This document shows positions 49,872 to 58,608 of a stretch of DNA of 64,000 nucleotides, piece by piece. Source of the DNA: Sandaracinus amylolyticus (lineage in GTDB: Bacteria > Myxococcota_A > Polyangia > Polyangiales > Sandaracinaceae). Within the stretch, counting starts at the first letter, position 1. Each line of letters begins with the position of its first letter. The stretch spans positions 3,782,001-3,846,000 of the forward strand of contig NZ_CP070225.1 of NCBI RefSeq assembly GCF_021631985.1, given 5' to 3'. Below the pieces are notes generated by a model. That model made no database searches, was not told the origin of the DNA, and saw only the letters and a list, made by a program, of their open reading frames with translations. The position numbers were made by a program, and so were the translations under genes.

Positions 49872-51884
49872 ATGCGCGCGCTCGGGGCATGGTGCGGGGT
49901 CGCCGTCGCGCTCGTCGCGACCAGCGCGCCCGCGCATGCGCAGTTCGGCGCGCGCGCTCGGATCGAGCGACCGATCGCGGCGGGCAGTGATCTCGATCCG
50001 ACGTCGAGCGCGACGACCATCGAGCTCGAGGATCGCCCGCGCGCGCTCGAGACCACCGACGAGGTGTTGCTCGAGGTGCCGGGCGCGCGACGCCGTCGGA
50101 GCGCGGGATTCGGCGGGTTCACCGCGCTCTCGCTGCGTGGCGCCGAGGCCGAGCACACGACCGTGATGATCGGCGACGTGCCGCTCTCCACCGCGGACGG
50201 GAGCGCGGTCGATCTCTCGACGCTGCCGCCGTGGCTCTTCGAGCGCGTCGAGGTGCATCGCGGCGGCGCACCGGTGTGGCTCGGCGCGGGCGCGATCGGC
50301 GGTGTGCTGCGGCTCGTCCCACGTCGCGCGCGTGCGACCCGCCTCGAGGCGGTGGGCGGCGGAGGCTCGTTCGATCTCGCGCAGGGCCGGCTCGGCGCGA
50401 GCGTCGACGGCGCTTCGTTCTCGTGGGCGACGACGCTCGGCCTCACGTACTCGGGCGGCGCGTATCCGATCACGATCGACACGCGGCCGCTCGAGCCCGG
50501 CGGGATCGAGCCGCGCACCCAGACCAACGCGCAGCTGCTCGAGGGCGCGGGGCTGATGCACGCGCGGCTGCGCGCCGGCGACGCGACGCTCTCGTTCGTC
50601 GGGCTCGGTCTCGCGCGCACCGGTGGCATCCCGCCGCCGGTCACGCGATGGACCCCGGCGTCGGCGGCGCGCCGCCGTCATCTGCGCACGCTCTTCGCGG
50701 TCGCGAGCGAGTGGCTCGAAGGCGGGCGCCCTCCCGAGCAGGCCGACCTCGCCGCGTGGCGTGTGCAGCTCGTCGCGTCGGTCGCGCTCGATCGACGCTC
50801 GCTGAGCGATCCCTACGCGCAGTACGGGCAAGTGCGGCGCGAGACCGATCAGACGGTGACGCGCTCGTCGATCCGCGCGGCGGGCACGCTGCGGCTTGCG
50901 GAGTGGATGGACGCGACGATGGTCGCGGTCGGCGCGCACGAGACCTTCGCGCCCGAGGACGCGCTCGCGCGCACGACGCTCGGCACGTCGCGGCGAGACT
51001 CGGCGGTGGCTGCGCTGGAAGCGCGCCTGCACGGGCGATTCGATCGCACCATGCGCTGGGAGCTGCGGCCCTCGGCGCGCATCGAGGTGATCGACTCCGC
51101 GCTCGCCGAGATCCGACCGGGCAGCGAGCACCTGCGCACCTCGCGCGTCGACGCGCTGCCCACTGCGCGGCTCGGCGCCGCGCTCGAGCTGGTGCCCGGG
51201 ATCGCGCTCTCGGGATCGTTCGCGACCGGCGTGCGCGCGCCCTCGTTCGTCGATCTGTTCGGCGACGGCGCGCTGATCTCCGGCAACACCTCGCTGCGCC
51301 CCGAGGAGTCGACCGGCGGCGATCTCGGCGTGGTCGCGCGCGGGCGCATCGGGGCGCTCGAGGGCTTCGCAGAGCTGCGTGGCTTCGGGCTCTGGATGCG
51401 CGATCTGATCCGGTACGTGCGCACCGACGCGAACCAGTGGACGCCGCAGAACGTCGCGGAGGCGTGGACCGCGGGGATCGAGGCGAGCACGAGCCTGCGC
51501 TTCGAGCGCGTCATCGGGCTCGCGTCGGCGCTCACGTGGATCGAGTCGCAGGATCTCTCGCTCGCGCGCGCCCTTCCCTTCCGCCCGCGCTTCACCGGCT
51601 ACGCACGCCTGGACGCGACCTTCGATCTCCCCGCGCCGCTCGCCTCGGTGAGCGCGTGGGTCGACGGCGAGTACGTCGGAGAGACCTACGACACACCGGA
51701 GAACGACGTGCCGATCCCCGAGGTCGCGCGCTTCGGCGCGGGCGCGTCCTTGTCGGCGTGGGAAGGCGCGGTGAGAGTCGACGTGATCGTGCGCGACCTG
51801 TTCGACGCGCGGGGGCGCGACGCACTGCTGAGGCCGCTTCCGGGGCGATCGGTCGCGCTGCAGATCTCGTTGAGGATGGAGTGA
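49872..51884 (+). CDS. TonB-dependent outer-membrane receptor
   Basis: The 670-residue protein has a signal peptide (cleaved near SAPAHAQ) and a plug domain (about 60-160: GFTALSLRGAEAEHTTVMIGDVPLS, LPPWLFERVEVHRGGAPVWLGAGAIGGVL). The 22-strand barrel follows, with the closing C-terminal beta signal (ALQISLRME). The plug form resembles BtuB-type transporters. Beside the DUF71 ATPase, cobalamin uptake is a reasonable inference. No B12 riboswitch was seen upstream. The start is one base after the preceding gene. Confidence 0.88.
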   Translation: MRALGAWCGVAVALVATSAPAHAQFGARARIERPIAAGSDLDPTSSATTIELEDRPRALETTDEVLLEVPGARRRRSAGFGGFTALSLRGAEAEHTTVMIGDVPLSTADGSAVDLSTLPPWLFERVEVHRGGAPVWLGAGAIGGVLRLVPRRARATRLEAVGGGGSFDLAQGRLGASVDGASFSWATTLGLTYSGGAYPITIDTRPLEPGGIEPRTQTNAQLLEGAGLMHARLRAGDATLSFVGLGLARTGGIPPPVTRWTPASAARRRHLRTLFAVASEWLEGGRPPEQADLAAWRVQLVASVALDRRSLSDPYAQYGQVRRETDQTVTRSSIRAAGTLRLAEWMDATMVAVGAHETFAPEDALARTTLGTSRRDSAVAALEARLHGRFDRTMRWELRPSARIEVIDSALAEIRPGSEHLRTSRVDALPTARLGAALELVPGIALSGSFATGVRAPSFVDLFGDGALISGNTSLRPEESTGGDLGVVARGRIGALEGFAELRGFGLWMRDLIRYVRTDANQWTPQNVAEAWTAGIEASTSLRFERVIGLASALTWIESQDLSLARALPFRPRFTGYARLDATFDLPAPLASVSAWVDGEYVGETYDTPENDVPIPEVARFGAGASLSAWEGAVRVDVIVRDLFDARGRDALLRPLPGRSVALQISLRME

Positions 51885-52057
51885 CTCCTTGCCGGAGTGC
51901 TCGTCCCGCAGGTCCCGGACGGGAGCGCGCGACGCGCGCGGACGGTAGGGACCTGCGGGCGAGCCGATTTGAGTCCTTGCCGGAGTGCTCGTCCCGCAGG
52001 TCCCGGACGGGAGCGCGCAACGCGCGCGGACGGTAGGACCTGCGGGCGAGCCGATTT
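51883..52057. repeat. 88-bp tandem duplication, each copy a strong hairpin
   Basis: Copy 1 (51883-51970) and copy 2 (51971-52057) differ at only a few positions and one deletion. Each contains near-complementary arms (for copy 1 51898-51914 and 51949-51964) around a GCGCGC-rich loop. Copy 2 ends in five Ts, so at least one copy can terminate transcription between the receptor and the DUF71 gene. Confidence 0.8.
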
Positions 52058-52076
52058 TTCGACAGTCTTGGAGCAG

Positions 52077-52766
52077 ATGAAGCCGAAGGCGTGGGTGAGC
52101 TGGTCGAGCGGCAAGGACGCGGCGTGGGCGCTGCACGTGGCGCGCGCGTCGGGGGAGCTCGACGTGGTCGGGCTGCTGACGACGACGAACGAGCACTTCG
52201 ATCGTGTCGCGATGCACGGCGTGCGTCGCGATCTGCTGATGGCCCAGGCCGAGGCGACGGGCCTTCCGGTGCACGTCGTGCCGCTCCCCTGGCCCTGCTC
52301 CAACGACGAGTACGAAGCGCGCATGCGCGCCGCGCTCGAGGTCGCGCGCGGAGAAGGCGTGACCCACGTGATCTTCGGCGATCTCTTCCTCGAAGAGGTG
52401 CGGCGCTATCGCGAGAGCCGGCTCGAGGGCACCGGCATCACGCCGGTCTTCCCGCTCTGGGGCGTGCCCACGCACACGCTCGCGCGCGACATGGTGAGCG
52501 CGGGCGTGCGCGCGCACATCGTCACGCTCGATCCCCGCAAGGTCCCGCGCGAGCTCGCGGGGCGCGTGCTCGATCACGCGCTGCTCGACGCGTTGCCCGA
52601 GGGGGTCGACCCCTGCGGCGAGAACGGCGAGACCCACACGTTCGTGTCCGCGGGCCCGATGCTCCAGCGCGCGCTCCCGGTGCGCGGAGGCGAGGTCGTG
52701 GAGCGCGAGGGATTCGTGTACGCCGACCTGATGCTCGATCAGGACTCGCAGCCGACGCCGTCGTGA
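52077..52766 (+). CDS. DUF71/COG2102 PP-loop ATPase, likely B12-salvage subgroup
   Basis: The 229-residue protein has the PP-loop signature SWSSGKDAAWAL near the N-terminus, the block HGVRRDLLMAQAEATGLPVHVVPLP and the family motif GVTHVIFGDLFLEEVRRYRE. The C-terminal half has GENGETHTFVSAGPM, which is the EN-GE-H-T motif of DUF71. Archaeal and eukaryotic relatives ligate ammonia in diphthamide synthesis; bacterial members next to B12 transport genes were proposed to act in B12 salvage. The adjacent TonB-dependent receptor favours the latter here. Confidence 0.88.
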   Translation: MKPKAWVSWSSGKDAAWALHVARASGELDVVGLLTTTNEHFDRVAMHGVRRDLLMAQAEATGLPVHVVPLPWPCSNDEYEARMRAALEVARGEGVTHVIFGDLFLEEVRRYRESRLEGTGITPVFPLWGVPTHTLARDMVSAGVRAHIVTLDPRKVPRELAGRVLDHALLDALPEGVDPCGENGETHTFVSAGPMLQRALPVRGGEVVEREGFVYADLMLDQDSQPTPS

Positions 52767-52987
52767 TCGCGATCGAAGCGGTGCGGATCGGGATCGAGCA
52801 CGCGGAACCCACGCTCCTCGATGTCGCCGCAGTCGAGATCGGGCGGCGCGGGCGGGATGCACACGTCGGGGTACGCGGGCTCGCACGCGTCCTGCGCCGG
52901 CACGCTCGACGTGACGCCGAGCGCGATCGAGAGCGCGATCACGAGGTGTTTGCTCTGTCGCAGACCGATCGCTGCGAAGTGCCGCAT
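52739..52987 (-). CDS. Small secreted Excalibur-like protein
   Basis: The 82-residue protein has a signal peptide (about 1-30, ending SSVPAQ) and a mature domain with four cysteines and the Ca-binding-like end DRDHDGVGCES, the pattern of the Excalibur domain (DxDxDGxxCE). The last 28 bp are antisense to the end of the DUF71 gene. Function unknown; a short exported calcium-binding protein is the best description. Confidence 0.65.
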   Translation of the reverse strand: MRHFAAIGLRQSKHLVIALSIALGVTSSVPAQDACEPAYPDVCIPPAPPDLDCGDIEERGFRVLDPDPHRFDRDHDGVGCES

Positions 52988-53007
52988 GCATCGACGAGCG
53001 TACCGGA

Positions 53008-53730
53008 TCAGCGCGCGATCCCGATCACGGCCGCGATCAGCGACACCACCAGGACGAGGTGCGTGAGCCGCATGCACCACGCCTCGCCGATGCGCGCGCG
53101 CACGCGCCCGCCGAGCACGTTGCCCGCGAGGATCCCGCCGCCGAGCAATAGCGAGACCACCAGCGCCGCGCCGCCGAAGAGGCCCGCGACGCCGTAGCCC
53201 GCGATGCGCCCGACGTGCATCGTCGCGGCGACCACGGAAGACGTCGCGATCAGCGCCTCGCCCGCGAGCCCACCCGCGACGAGGATCGGCGACACCAGGA
53301 TGCCCGCGCCCGATCCCGCGGCGACCATGCCCGCGCCGAACGCGAAGGGCAGGTACGCACGCGCCGAGGGCTTCCACTCGAGCTTTCCCGCGGCCCGCGC
53401 CAGCGCGAACGCGGTGACGATCACGAGCAGCACCTCGATCGCTGTGTCGGGCATGCGCGCCGACACGAGCCCGCCCACCAGCGCTCCCGGCAGCGCGCCG
53501 ATCAGGAACGTGAGCGCGACGCCGCGATCGACCGCGTGTCGATAGAGCCACGTGCGATGCAGGTTGCCCGCGAGGAGCGCAGGCGCGGTGGTCGCGAGCG
53601 CCGCGTGGGGCCCGAGCGCGAGCGACATCGTGACCACGAGCAGCACGCCGCCGCCCATGCCCGCCATCGTCGAGAGCGCGCCCGCACCGATCCCTCCGAG
53701 CACCAGCACGATCGCTTCGAGCATGTCCAT
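53008..53730 (-). CDS. TauE/SafE-family membrane transporter
   Basis: The 240-residue protein has about eight membrane segments and the internal duplication of the family: GGIGAGALSTMAGMGGGVLLV in the first half and FGAGMVAAGSGAGILVSPILVAGGL in the second. Family members export sulfite, sulfonates or related anions. It is divergent from a LysR regulator, which is its probable controller. Confidence 0.9.
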   Translation of the reverse strand: MDMLEAIVLVLGGIGAGALSTMAGMGGGVLLVVTMSLALGPHAALATTAPALLAGNLHRTWLYRHAVDRGVALTFLIGALPGALVGGLVSARMPDTAIEVLLVIVTAFALARAAGKLEWKPSARAYLPFAFGAGMVAAGSGAGILVSPILVAGGLAGEALIATSSVVAATMHVGRIAGYGVAGLFGGAALVVSLLLGGGILAGNVLGGRVRARIGEAWCMRLTHLVLVVSLIAAVIGIAR

Positions 53731-53765
53731 CGAGGCTCACGGTGGGCGCGTGAGGTCGATACATC

Positions 53766-53775
53766 CAATCGATTG
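53766..53775. promoter_or_regulatory. Candidate LysR operator
   Basis: The palindrome CAATCGATTG lies in the 72-bp spacer between the divergent TauE and LysR genes, the usual place for a LysR-type binding site. A TACGAT -10-like element (53786-53791) precedes the LysR start. Confidence 0.45.
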
Positions 53776-53802
53776 ATTCTCGGGTTACGATAAACAACGC
53801 TG

Positions 53803-54663
53803 ATGATCGACGAGCTCGCGCACTTCCTGCTCATCGCGGAGCACGGCACGTTCACCGAGGCCGCGCGTCACGCGCACCTCACGCAGCCCGCGCTCAGCGC
53901 GTCGATCCGCCGGCTCGAGGAGCGGGTGGGATCGCGTCTGCTCTCGCGCGGACGCCACGGAGCGACGCTCACCGCGTCGGGCGCTGCGTTCCTGCCCCGC
54001 GCCCGCGCGACCATCGCGGCGTTCGAGGACGGTCGCCGCGCCGCGCGCGAGATCGAGGGGCTCGAAGCGGGCGAGGTGCGGCTCGGCGCGGGCGCGACGG
54101 TGTGCACGTACCTGCTGCCGCCGATCGTCGCGGCGTTCCGGCGCGCGCACCCGGGGATCACGTTCGTGCTGCGCGAGTCGACCACCGACGAGGCGCTCGA
54201 CGGGCTCGCGCGCGGTCACCTCGATCTCGCGATCGTGACCACCAAGGGCGGCGAGCGCTGGATGACCGACGAGCTCGTGCTCATCGCCGCGCCGGGCACG
54301 TGCGATCCGCTGAGCGCGCCCTTCGTCACGTTCCGTCCGGGCGCGACCACGCGGCAGCTCGTCGAGAAGAGCTTCCCCGACGCGCGCATCGTGATGGAGC
54401 TCGGCTCGATCGCCGCCGTGAAGGAGAACGTGCGCGCCGGCGTGGGCGTCGCGCTGGTGAGCCGACACGCGGTCGCGGACGACGTCGCGCGCGGACGCCT
54501 GATGATCGTCGACGACCGGCGTACCCCGATCGCGCGTCCGCTGCGCATCGTGCACCGCGGGCACGATCGCCTCCCGCCCGCGGCGCTCGCGCTGCTCGAG
54601 ATGCTCCTCAGCCGCCGAGCCAGCCGCGCCGGCGGAACCAGAGGTAGAGCACGACCTCGGTGA
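53803..54663 (+). CDS. LysR-family transcriptional regulator
   Basis: The 286-residue protein has the N-terminal helix-turn-helix (FLLIAEHGTFTEAARHAHLTQPALSASIRRLEERVGSRLLSR) and a C-terminal effector domain (about 90-275) of two Rossmann-like halves. It is likely to control the divergent TauE exporter. Its last 56 bp overlap the convergent corA gene; the basic tail encoded there (RASRAGGTRGRARPR) may be non-conserved. Confidence 0.92.
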   Translation: MIDELAHFLLIAEHGTFTEAARHAHLTQPALSASIRRLEERVGSRLLSRGRHGATLTASGAAFLPRARATIAAFEDGRRAAREIEGLEAGEVRLGAGATVCTYLLPPIVAAFRRAHPGITFVLRESTTDEALDGLARGHLDLAIVTTKGGERWMTDELVLIAAPGTCDPLSAPFVTFRPGATTRQLVEKSFPDARIVMELGSIAAVKENVRAGVGVALVSRHAVADDVARGRLMIVDDRRTPIARPLRIVHRGHDRLPPAALALLEMLLSRRASRAGGTRGRARPR

Positions 54664-55564
54664 ACGCGATCACGACCCACACGGCGGCGTAGCCGTAGGG
54701 CGACGCGAGCTCCGGCATGTGCTCGAAGTTCATCCCGTAGACGCCGACGATGAACGTGATCGGCAGGAAGAACACCGAGAACAACGTCAGCACGCGCATG
54801 ACGTCGTTGGTGCGGTTCGAGGCGAGCGCGAGCTGCACGCCGAGCAGGCTGTCGAGATCCTCGTCCAGGCTCTCCGCGAAGAACGAGAGGCTCGCGACGC
54901 GCTCGCGGAGCTCGAGCGCGAGCGGTTGATTCGCCTGGGAGTGCGGCAGGTACTTCTGCGACGCGTTCTGCATGTGCCAGAGCAGGCGCTTGATCGTCTG
55001 CACGCGCACCTTCGTGCGGAACACGTCGCGCCACTGCACGGTCGTGTGCTGAGGCTCGAGCGCCGACGCCTCGAAGTCGTGGATCCGGAGCTCCGCCTCC
55101 TCGAGCGGTGCGTGAAAGGTCTCCACGCCGTCGAGCAGGATCTCGAGCATCACGTCCTGCAGGTAGATCGGGTCCCGCGACTCGCGCATGCGCTGCTTGA
55201 GCTTCTCGAGGAAGGGCAAGCGCCTCCGGTGGATCGTGACGAGGCATCCGTCGCTCAGGAACATCGCGATCTTGCGCGTGATCGTCTGGAACGAGTCGGC
55301 CTCGGGCGGAGCCTCCTCGTCGTAGACGCGCGCGACGATGAACACGACGTCGCCGAGCTTCTCGTGGCGAGGGAGGTGGCGCGGCGACATCGCCTCCTGG
55401 AGCGTCGCGAGCGGGACGTCGTGATCGCCGCTGAGCTGCAGCAGCTCGTCCTCCGTCGGCGCGAGCACGTCGACCCAGAGCGCGCGTCGATCCGCGATCG
55501 ACGAACGATCGGCTTCCCCGCTCATCGAAGGGCGATCGCTCGCCCGCAGCACCACCTCGATCAT
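54608..55564 (-). CDS. corA: CorA-family magnesium/divalent-cation channel
   Basis: The 318-residue protein has a cytoplasmic alpha/beta domain, the long helix (SQKYLPHSQANQPLALELRER...), and two C-terminal membrane segments with the pore motif YGMNFE between them (VLTLFSVFFLPITFIVGVYGMNFEHMPE, then YGYAAVWVVIAFTEVVLYLWF). The GMN motif is intact. The start at 55564 (MIEVVLRASD) is chosen because upstream sequence loses coding character. Confidence 0.92.
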   Translation of the reverse strand: MIEVVLRASDRPSMSGEADRSSIADRRALWVDVLAPTEDELLQLSGDHDVPLATLQEAMSPRHLPRHEKLGDVVFIVARVYDEEAPPEADSFQTITRKIAMFLSDGCLVTIHRRRLPFLEKLKQRMRESRDPIYLQDVMLEILLDGVETFHAPLEEAELRIHDFEASALEPQHTTVQWRDVFRTKVRVQTIKRLLWHMQNASQKYLPHSQANQPLALELRERVASLSFFAESLDEDLDSLLGVQLALASNRTNDVMRVLTLFSVFFLPITFIVGVYGMNFEHMPELASPYGYAAVWVVIAFTEVVLYLWFRRRGWLGG

Positions 55565-55721
55565 CGATTCTTCTCCCGCGAGGTGCAGCTTCGCGCGCGC
55601 CGCGACGGGACGCACGCACGTCGACCGCTGGCGCCCCGGCGCCGACGGCTCGCGCCTCACCGGCGCGCGCTCACGACCGCGTGCTGGACGGCGATGCAGC
55701 GCAGCGCTAGTCCCGGTGCCG

Positions 55722-57062
55722 ATGGCGAACGGCAACGGGAGCGGCCTGTCGATGATCGAGGGCTGGGGCGGGATCGGCGTGCCGGGGCGAGAGCTCCGCT
55801 CCGAGAACCTGGAGCGCGTCACCGAGCGCGCGGTGCTGAGCCGAGGCCTCGGTCGCTCGTACGGCGACAGCTCGCTCCCGCCCGCGAGCGTGGGCGAGGT
55901 CGTCAACACGACGCTCGCCGATCGACTGCTCGCGTTCGACGAAGAGACCGGGCTCATGCGCGCCGAGGCGGGCCTCTCGCTCTTCGCGCTGAACCGCATC
56001 TTCCTGCCGCGCGGTTGGTTCGTGCCCGTCACCCCGGGCACGCAGTTCGTCACGCTCGGCGGGATGGTCGCGAGCGACGTGCACGGCAAGGAGCACCACG
56101 CGCGTGGCTGCTTCGGCGAGCACGTCACGCGCCTCAAGATGCGCGTCGCCGACGGGCGCGTGCTGTGGTGCAGCGACGAGCAGCACGGCGATCTCTTCCG
56201 CGCGACGATCGGCGGCATGGGCCTCACCGGGCACATCCTCGAGGTCGAGGTGCGGATGATGCGCATCCCGACCGCGTGGATCCTCCAGGAGAGCCGCCGC
56301 GTCGACGACATCGACGACTTCATCGCGCGCCTCAAGGACGCGTCGCATCGCCTGCCCGCGACGATGGGCTGGATCGACCTGCTGACGCGCGGGAAGAACA
56401 TGGGCCGCGGCACGCTGATGGCGGGCGACTTCGCGTCGCCGGACATCGCACCGAAGCGCTTCCCCAAGCCGCTGCCGCGCGTGACGATGCCCTTCGAGCT
56501 GCCGTCGTGGACCGTCGATCGCTGGTCGGTCCGCGCGTTCAACACGGCGTACTACTGGAAGCACCTGCCGCGCGAGATGCACGGCATCGTGCACTGGGAG
56601 ACGTTCTTCTATCCGCTCGACATGATCCGGCACTGGAACCGGATGTACGGGACGCGCGGGTTCACCCAGTACCAGTGCGTGCTGCCGGACGCCGCAGGGC
56701 CGAGCGCGCCGCGTCGCCTCCTCGAGATCCTCACGTCGCGCGGCGGCGCGTCGATGCTCTGCGTGATCAAGAACTGCGGGCCCGAGGGCAAGGGCATCCT
56801 CTCGTTCCCGATGCCGGGCACGTCGATCGCGCTCGACATCCCGGTGCGCGACGACACGCAGCAGCTCGTCGACGCGCTCAACGAGTTCGTGCTGCGCGAG
56901 GGCGGGCGCATCTACCTCACGAAGGATCAGTTCACGCGCCCCGAGCACTTCCGCGCGATGGAGCCGCGCCTGCCGAAGTTCCAGGAGATCCGCGCGAAGT
57001 GGGATCCCGAGCAGCGCATCCGCAGCGCGCAGTCGGTGCGCCTCTTCGGCGACAAGCCCTGA
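55722..57062 (+). CDS. DprE1-like FAD-dependent oxidoreductase
   Basis: The 446-residue flavoprotein has a PCMH-type FAD domain (LSRGLGRSYGDSSLP, VTPGTQFVTLGGMVASDVHG) with the KEHHARGCFGEHV block matching the DIHGKNHH region of mycobacterial DprE1, and an ALO-like C-terminal domain. DprE1 oxidises decaprenyl-phospho-ribose, the first step of conversion to the arabinose donor for arabinans. Position 370 in PMPGTSIALDIPV is Ala where the mycobacterial sequence has its benzothiazinone-target Cys. The partner reductase follows 11 bp later. The substrate in this organism is inferred from the pairing. Confidence 0.87.
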   Translation: MANGNGSGLSMIEGWGGIGVPGRELRSENLERVTERAVLSRGLGRSYGDSSLPPASVGEVVNTTLADRLLAFDEETGLMRAEAGLSLFALNRIFLPRGWFVPVTPGTQFVTLGGMVASDVHGKEHHARGCFGEHVTRLKMRVADGRVLWCSDEQHGDLFRATIGGMGLTGHILEVEVRMMRIPTAWILQESRRVDDIDDFIARLKDASHRLPATMGWIDLLTRGKNMGRGTLMAGDFASPDIAPKRFPKPLPRVTMPFELPSWTVDRWSVRAFNTAYYWKHLPREMHGIVHWETFFYPLDMIRHWNRMYGTRGFTQYQCVLPDAAGPSAPRRLLEILTSRGGASMLCVIKNCGPEGKGILSFPMPGTSIALDIPVRDDTQQLVDALNEFVLREGGRIYLTKDQFTRPEHFRAMEPRLPKFQEIRAKWDPEQRIRSAQSVRLFGDKP

Positions 57063-57073
57063 AGGAACGAGAG

Positions 57074-57847
57074 ATGGCGATGGATCAAGGAGCGCGCGGA
57101 CCGAAGCGCGTCGTGGTGCTCGGCGCGACGAGCGGCATGGGACGCGCGCTGGCGCGACGTATGGCGGCGCGTGGTGATCGACTGCACGTGCTGGGCATCG
57201 GCGACGACGAGCTCGCGCGCAGCGTGGCGGACCTCGAGATCCGCGCGGGTGTGCGCTCGGGATCGATCGGATGGTCGCGCTGCGACCTCGAGAAGCCCGA
57301 GACGTTCGCGGGCGCGCTCGAGGAGGCGGAGACGAAGCTCGGCGGGCTCGACGTGGTGGTGGTCACCGCGGCGATGTTCGCGGCGCAGGCGGACCTCGAG
57401 AGCGACGCGAAGCTCACGCAGCGGCTGCTGACGATCGACTTCACGAACACCGTGCTCTTCTGCGAGGAGGCGAAGCGTCGTCTGCTCGCGCGCGGTGGCG
57501 GCACGCTGTGCGTGTTCAGCTCGGTCGCGGGCGAGCGCGGGCGCAAGCCGGTCGCGCTCTACGGCGCCGCGAAGGCGGGCCTCACGCGCTACCTCGAGGC
57601 GCTCGACCACAAGCACCACGCGGAGGGGCTGCGCGTCGTGACGGTGAAGCCCGGGTTCGTGAAGACCGGGATGACGGCGGGGCTGAAGCCGCCGCCGTTC
57701 GCCGGTGAGCCCGAGGACGTCGCGGCGCGCGTGGTGCGCGCGGTGGATCGCGGCACGCCCGAGGTCTACGCGCCGGTCGCGTGGGGCCCGATCATGGGCG
57801 TGATCCGGCGCCTGCCGCGCTTCGTGATGCGCCGCGTCGGGTTCTGA
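57074..57847 (+). CDS. DprE2-like short-chain reductase
   Basis: The 257-residue SDR has GATSGMG (17-23), S149/S150, Y163 and K167 (YGAAK), and a C-terminal basic amphipathic tail (MGVIRRLPRFVMRRVGF) like DprE2. DprE2 reduces the keto intermediate made by DprE1 to give decaprenyl-phospho-arabinose. The ATG follows GGAACGAGAG. Gene order DprE1-DprE2 matches the mycobacterial pair. Confidence 0.87.
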   Translation: MAMDQGARGPKRVVVLGATSGMGRALARRMAARGDRLHVLGIGDDELARSVADLEIRAGVRSGSIGWSRCDLEKPETFAGALEEAETKLGGLDVVVVTAAMFAAQADLESDAKLTQRLLTIDFTNTVLFCEEAKRRLLARGGGTLCVFSSVAGERGRKPVALYGAAKAGLTRYLEALDHKHHAEGLRVVTVKPGFVKTGMTAGLKPPPFAGEPEDVAARVVRAVDRGTPEVYAPVAWGPIMGVIRRLPRFVMRRVGF

Positions 57848-57896
57848 CGACGGGCGGGCGAGCTCGTCGCGGCTGACTCGCGGCTATTCTCGCCGC

Positions 57897-58559
57897 ATGA
57901 CGTCTCCGGACCTGCTCGCCGAAGCGCGCGCACTCACTCGTCCTTGCCTCCATCTCCGGCCCGAGTCGCCCGGCGCACTCGTCGCGGTGTTCTACGGGGA
58001 TGCGGGATTCGACGACGCCGGCGATGACGACCCCGGAGAGATCCCGTGGATCACGGTCGATCTCTCCGCGCATCCCGACACGCGCGTGGCGCGCGATGCG
58101 TGCCTCGAGGTGCGCGCCGACATCGGCTCGGGGCGCGGCAGCGCGGCGCTGGCGCCGCTCGGCGCTCTGCAGGGCGAGCACGGTCGCGGTGTCCCTCTGC
58201 GCGCCACCCCGAGCCGAGAAATGCCTCCGCTCGACGCGCTCTTCATCGAAGGCGGCGATGCGATCGGCACGTGGCTGGACGGCCTCGGCTGGAAGCGCGA
58301 ATGGGGGATGAACGACAACTTCCGCGATCTCGAGACCGCGTACGCGTACGAACGGGCGTGGAGCGCGAACCACGCGCTCTGCGGCACGAACGACGCTTGG
58401 GCGCAGCTCGGCGGGTGGCCTCTCACTTGGCCCGACGAGCCGTATCGCGCGCAACGAAAGGCGATCCTCGTGCTGCGTACCTACCGCGCGAGCGAGCCGT
58501 GGATCGAGGTCCTGCAGATGCCGGACGGCAAGCACATCGTCCGCGCACGCATCACGTGA
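57897..58559 (+). CDS. Protein of unknown function
   Basis: The 220-residue protein has no signal peptide or membrane segment. The middle contains GGDAIGTWLDGLGWKREWGMND and, later, CGTNDAWAQLGGWPLTWPDEPY. The LGGWP....DEP form is reminiscent of the DUF1963 (YwqG) family, but this is too weak for a name. A TATTCTC -10-like element lies at 57883. Confidence 0.7.
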   Translation: MTSPDLLAEARALTRPCLHLRPESPGALVAVFYGDAGFDDAGDDDPGEIPWITVDLSAHPDTRVARDACLEVRADIGSGRGSAALAPLGALQGEHGRGVPLRATPSREMPPLDALFIEGGDAIGTWLDGLGWKREWGMNDNFRDLETAYAYERAWSANHALCGTNDAWAQLGGWPLTWPDEPYRAQRKAILVLRTYRASEPWIEVLQMPDGKHIVRARIT

Positions 58560-58608
58560 TGCAGTCGCGTGGCGACTGCCGGGCCGGCGCGTCGGGTTCT
58601 GATTCTGA

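Noticed and set aside
51883-52057. Cobalamin riboswitch between the receptor and the DUF71 gene
   Set aside because: No B12-box is seen, and the sequence is a tandem duplication of a simple GC hairpin.
54719-57847. A 1042-codon plus-strand frame spanning the CorA and DprE1 genes
   Set aside because: Its first part is antisense to corA and its middle is out of frame with DprE1. Only the last 257 codons are real, being the DprE2-like gene.
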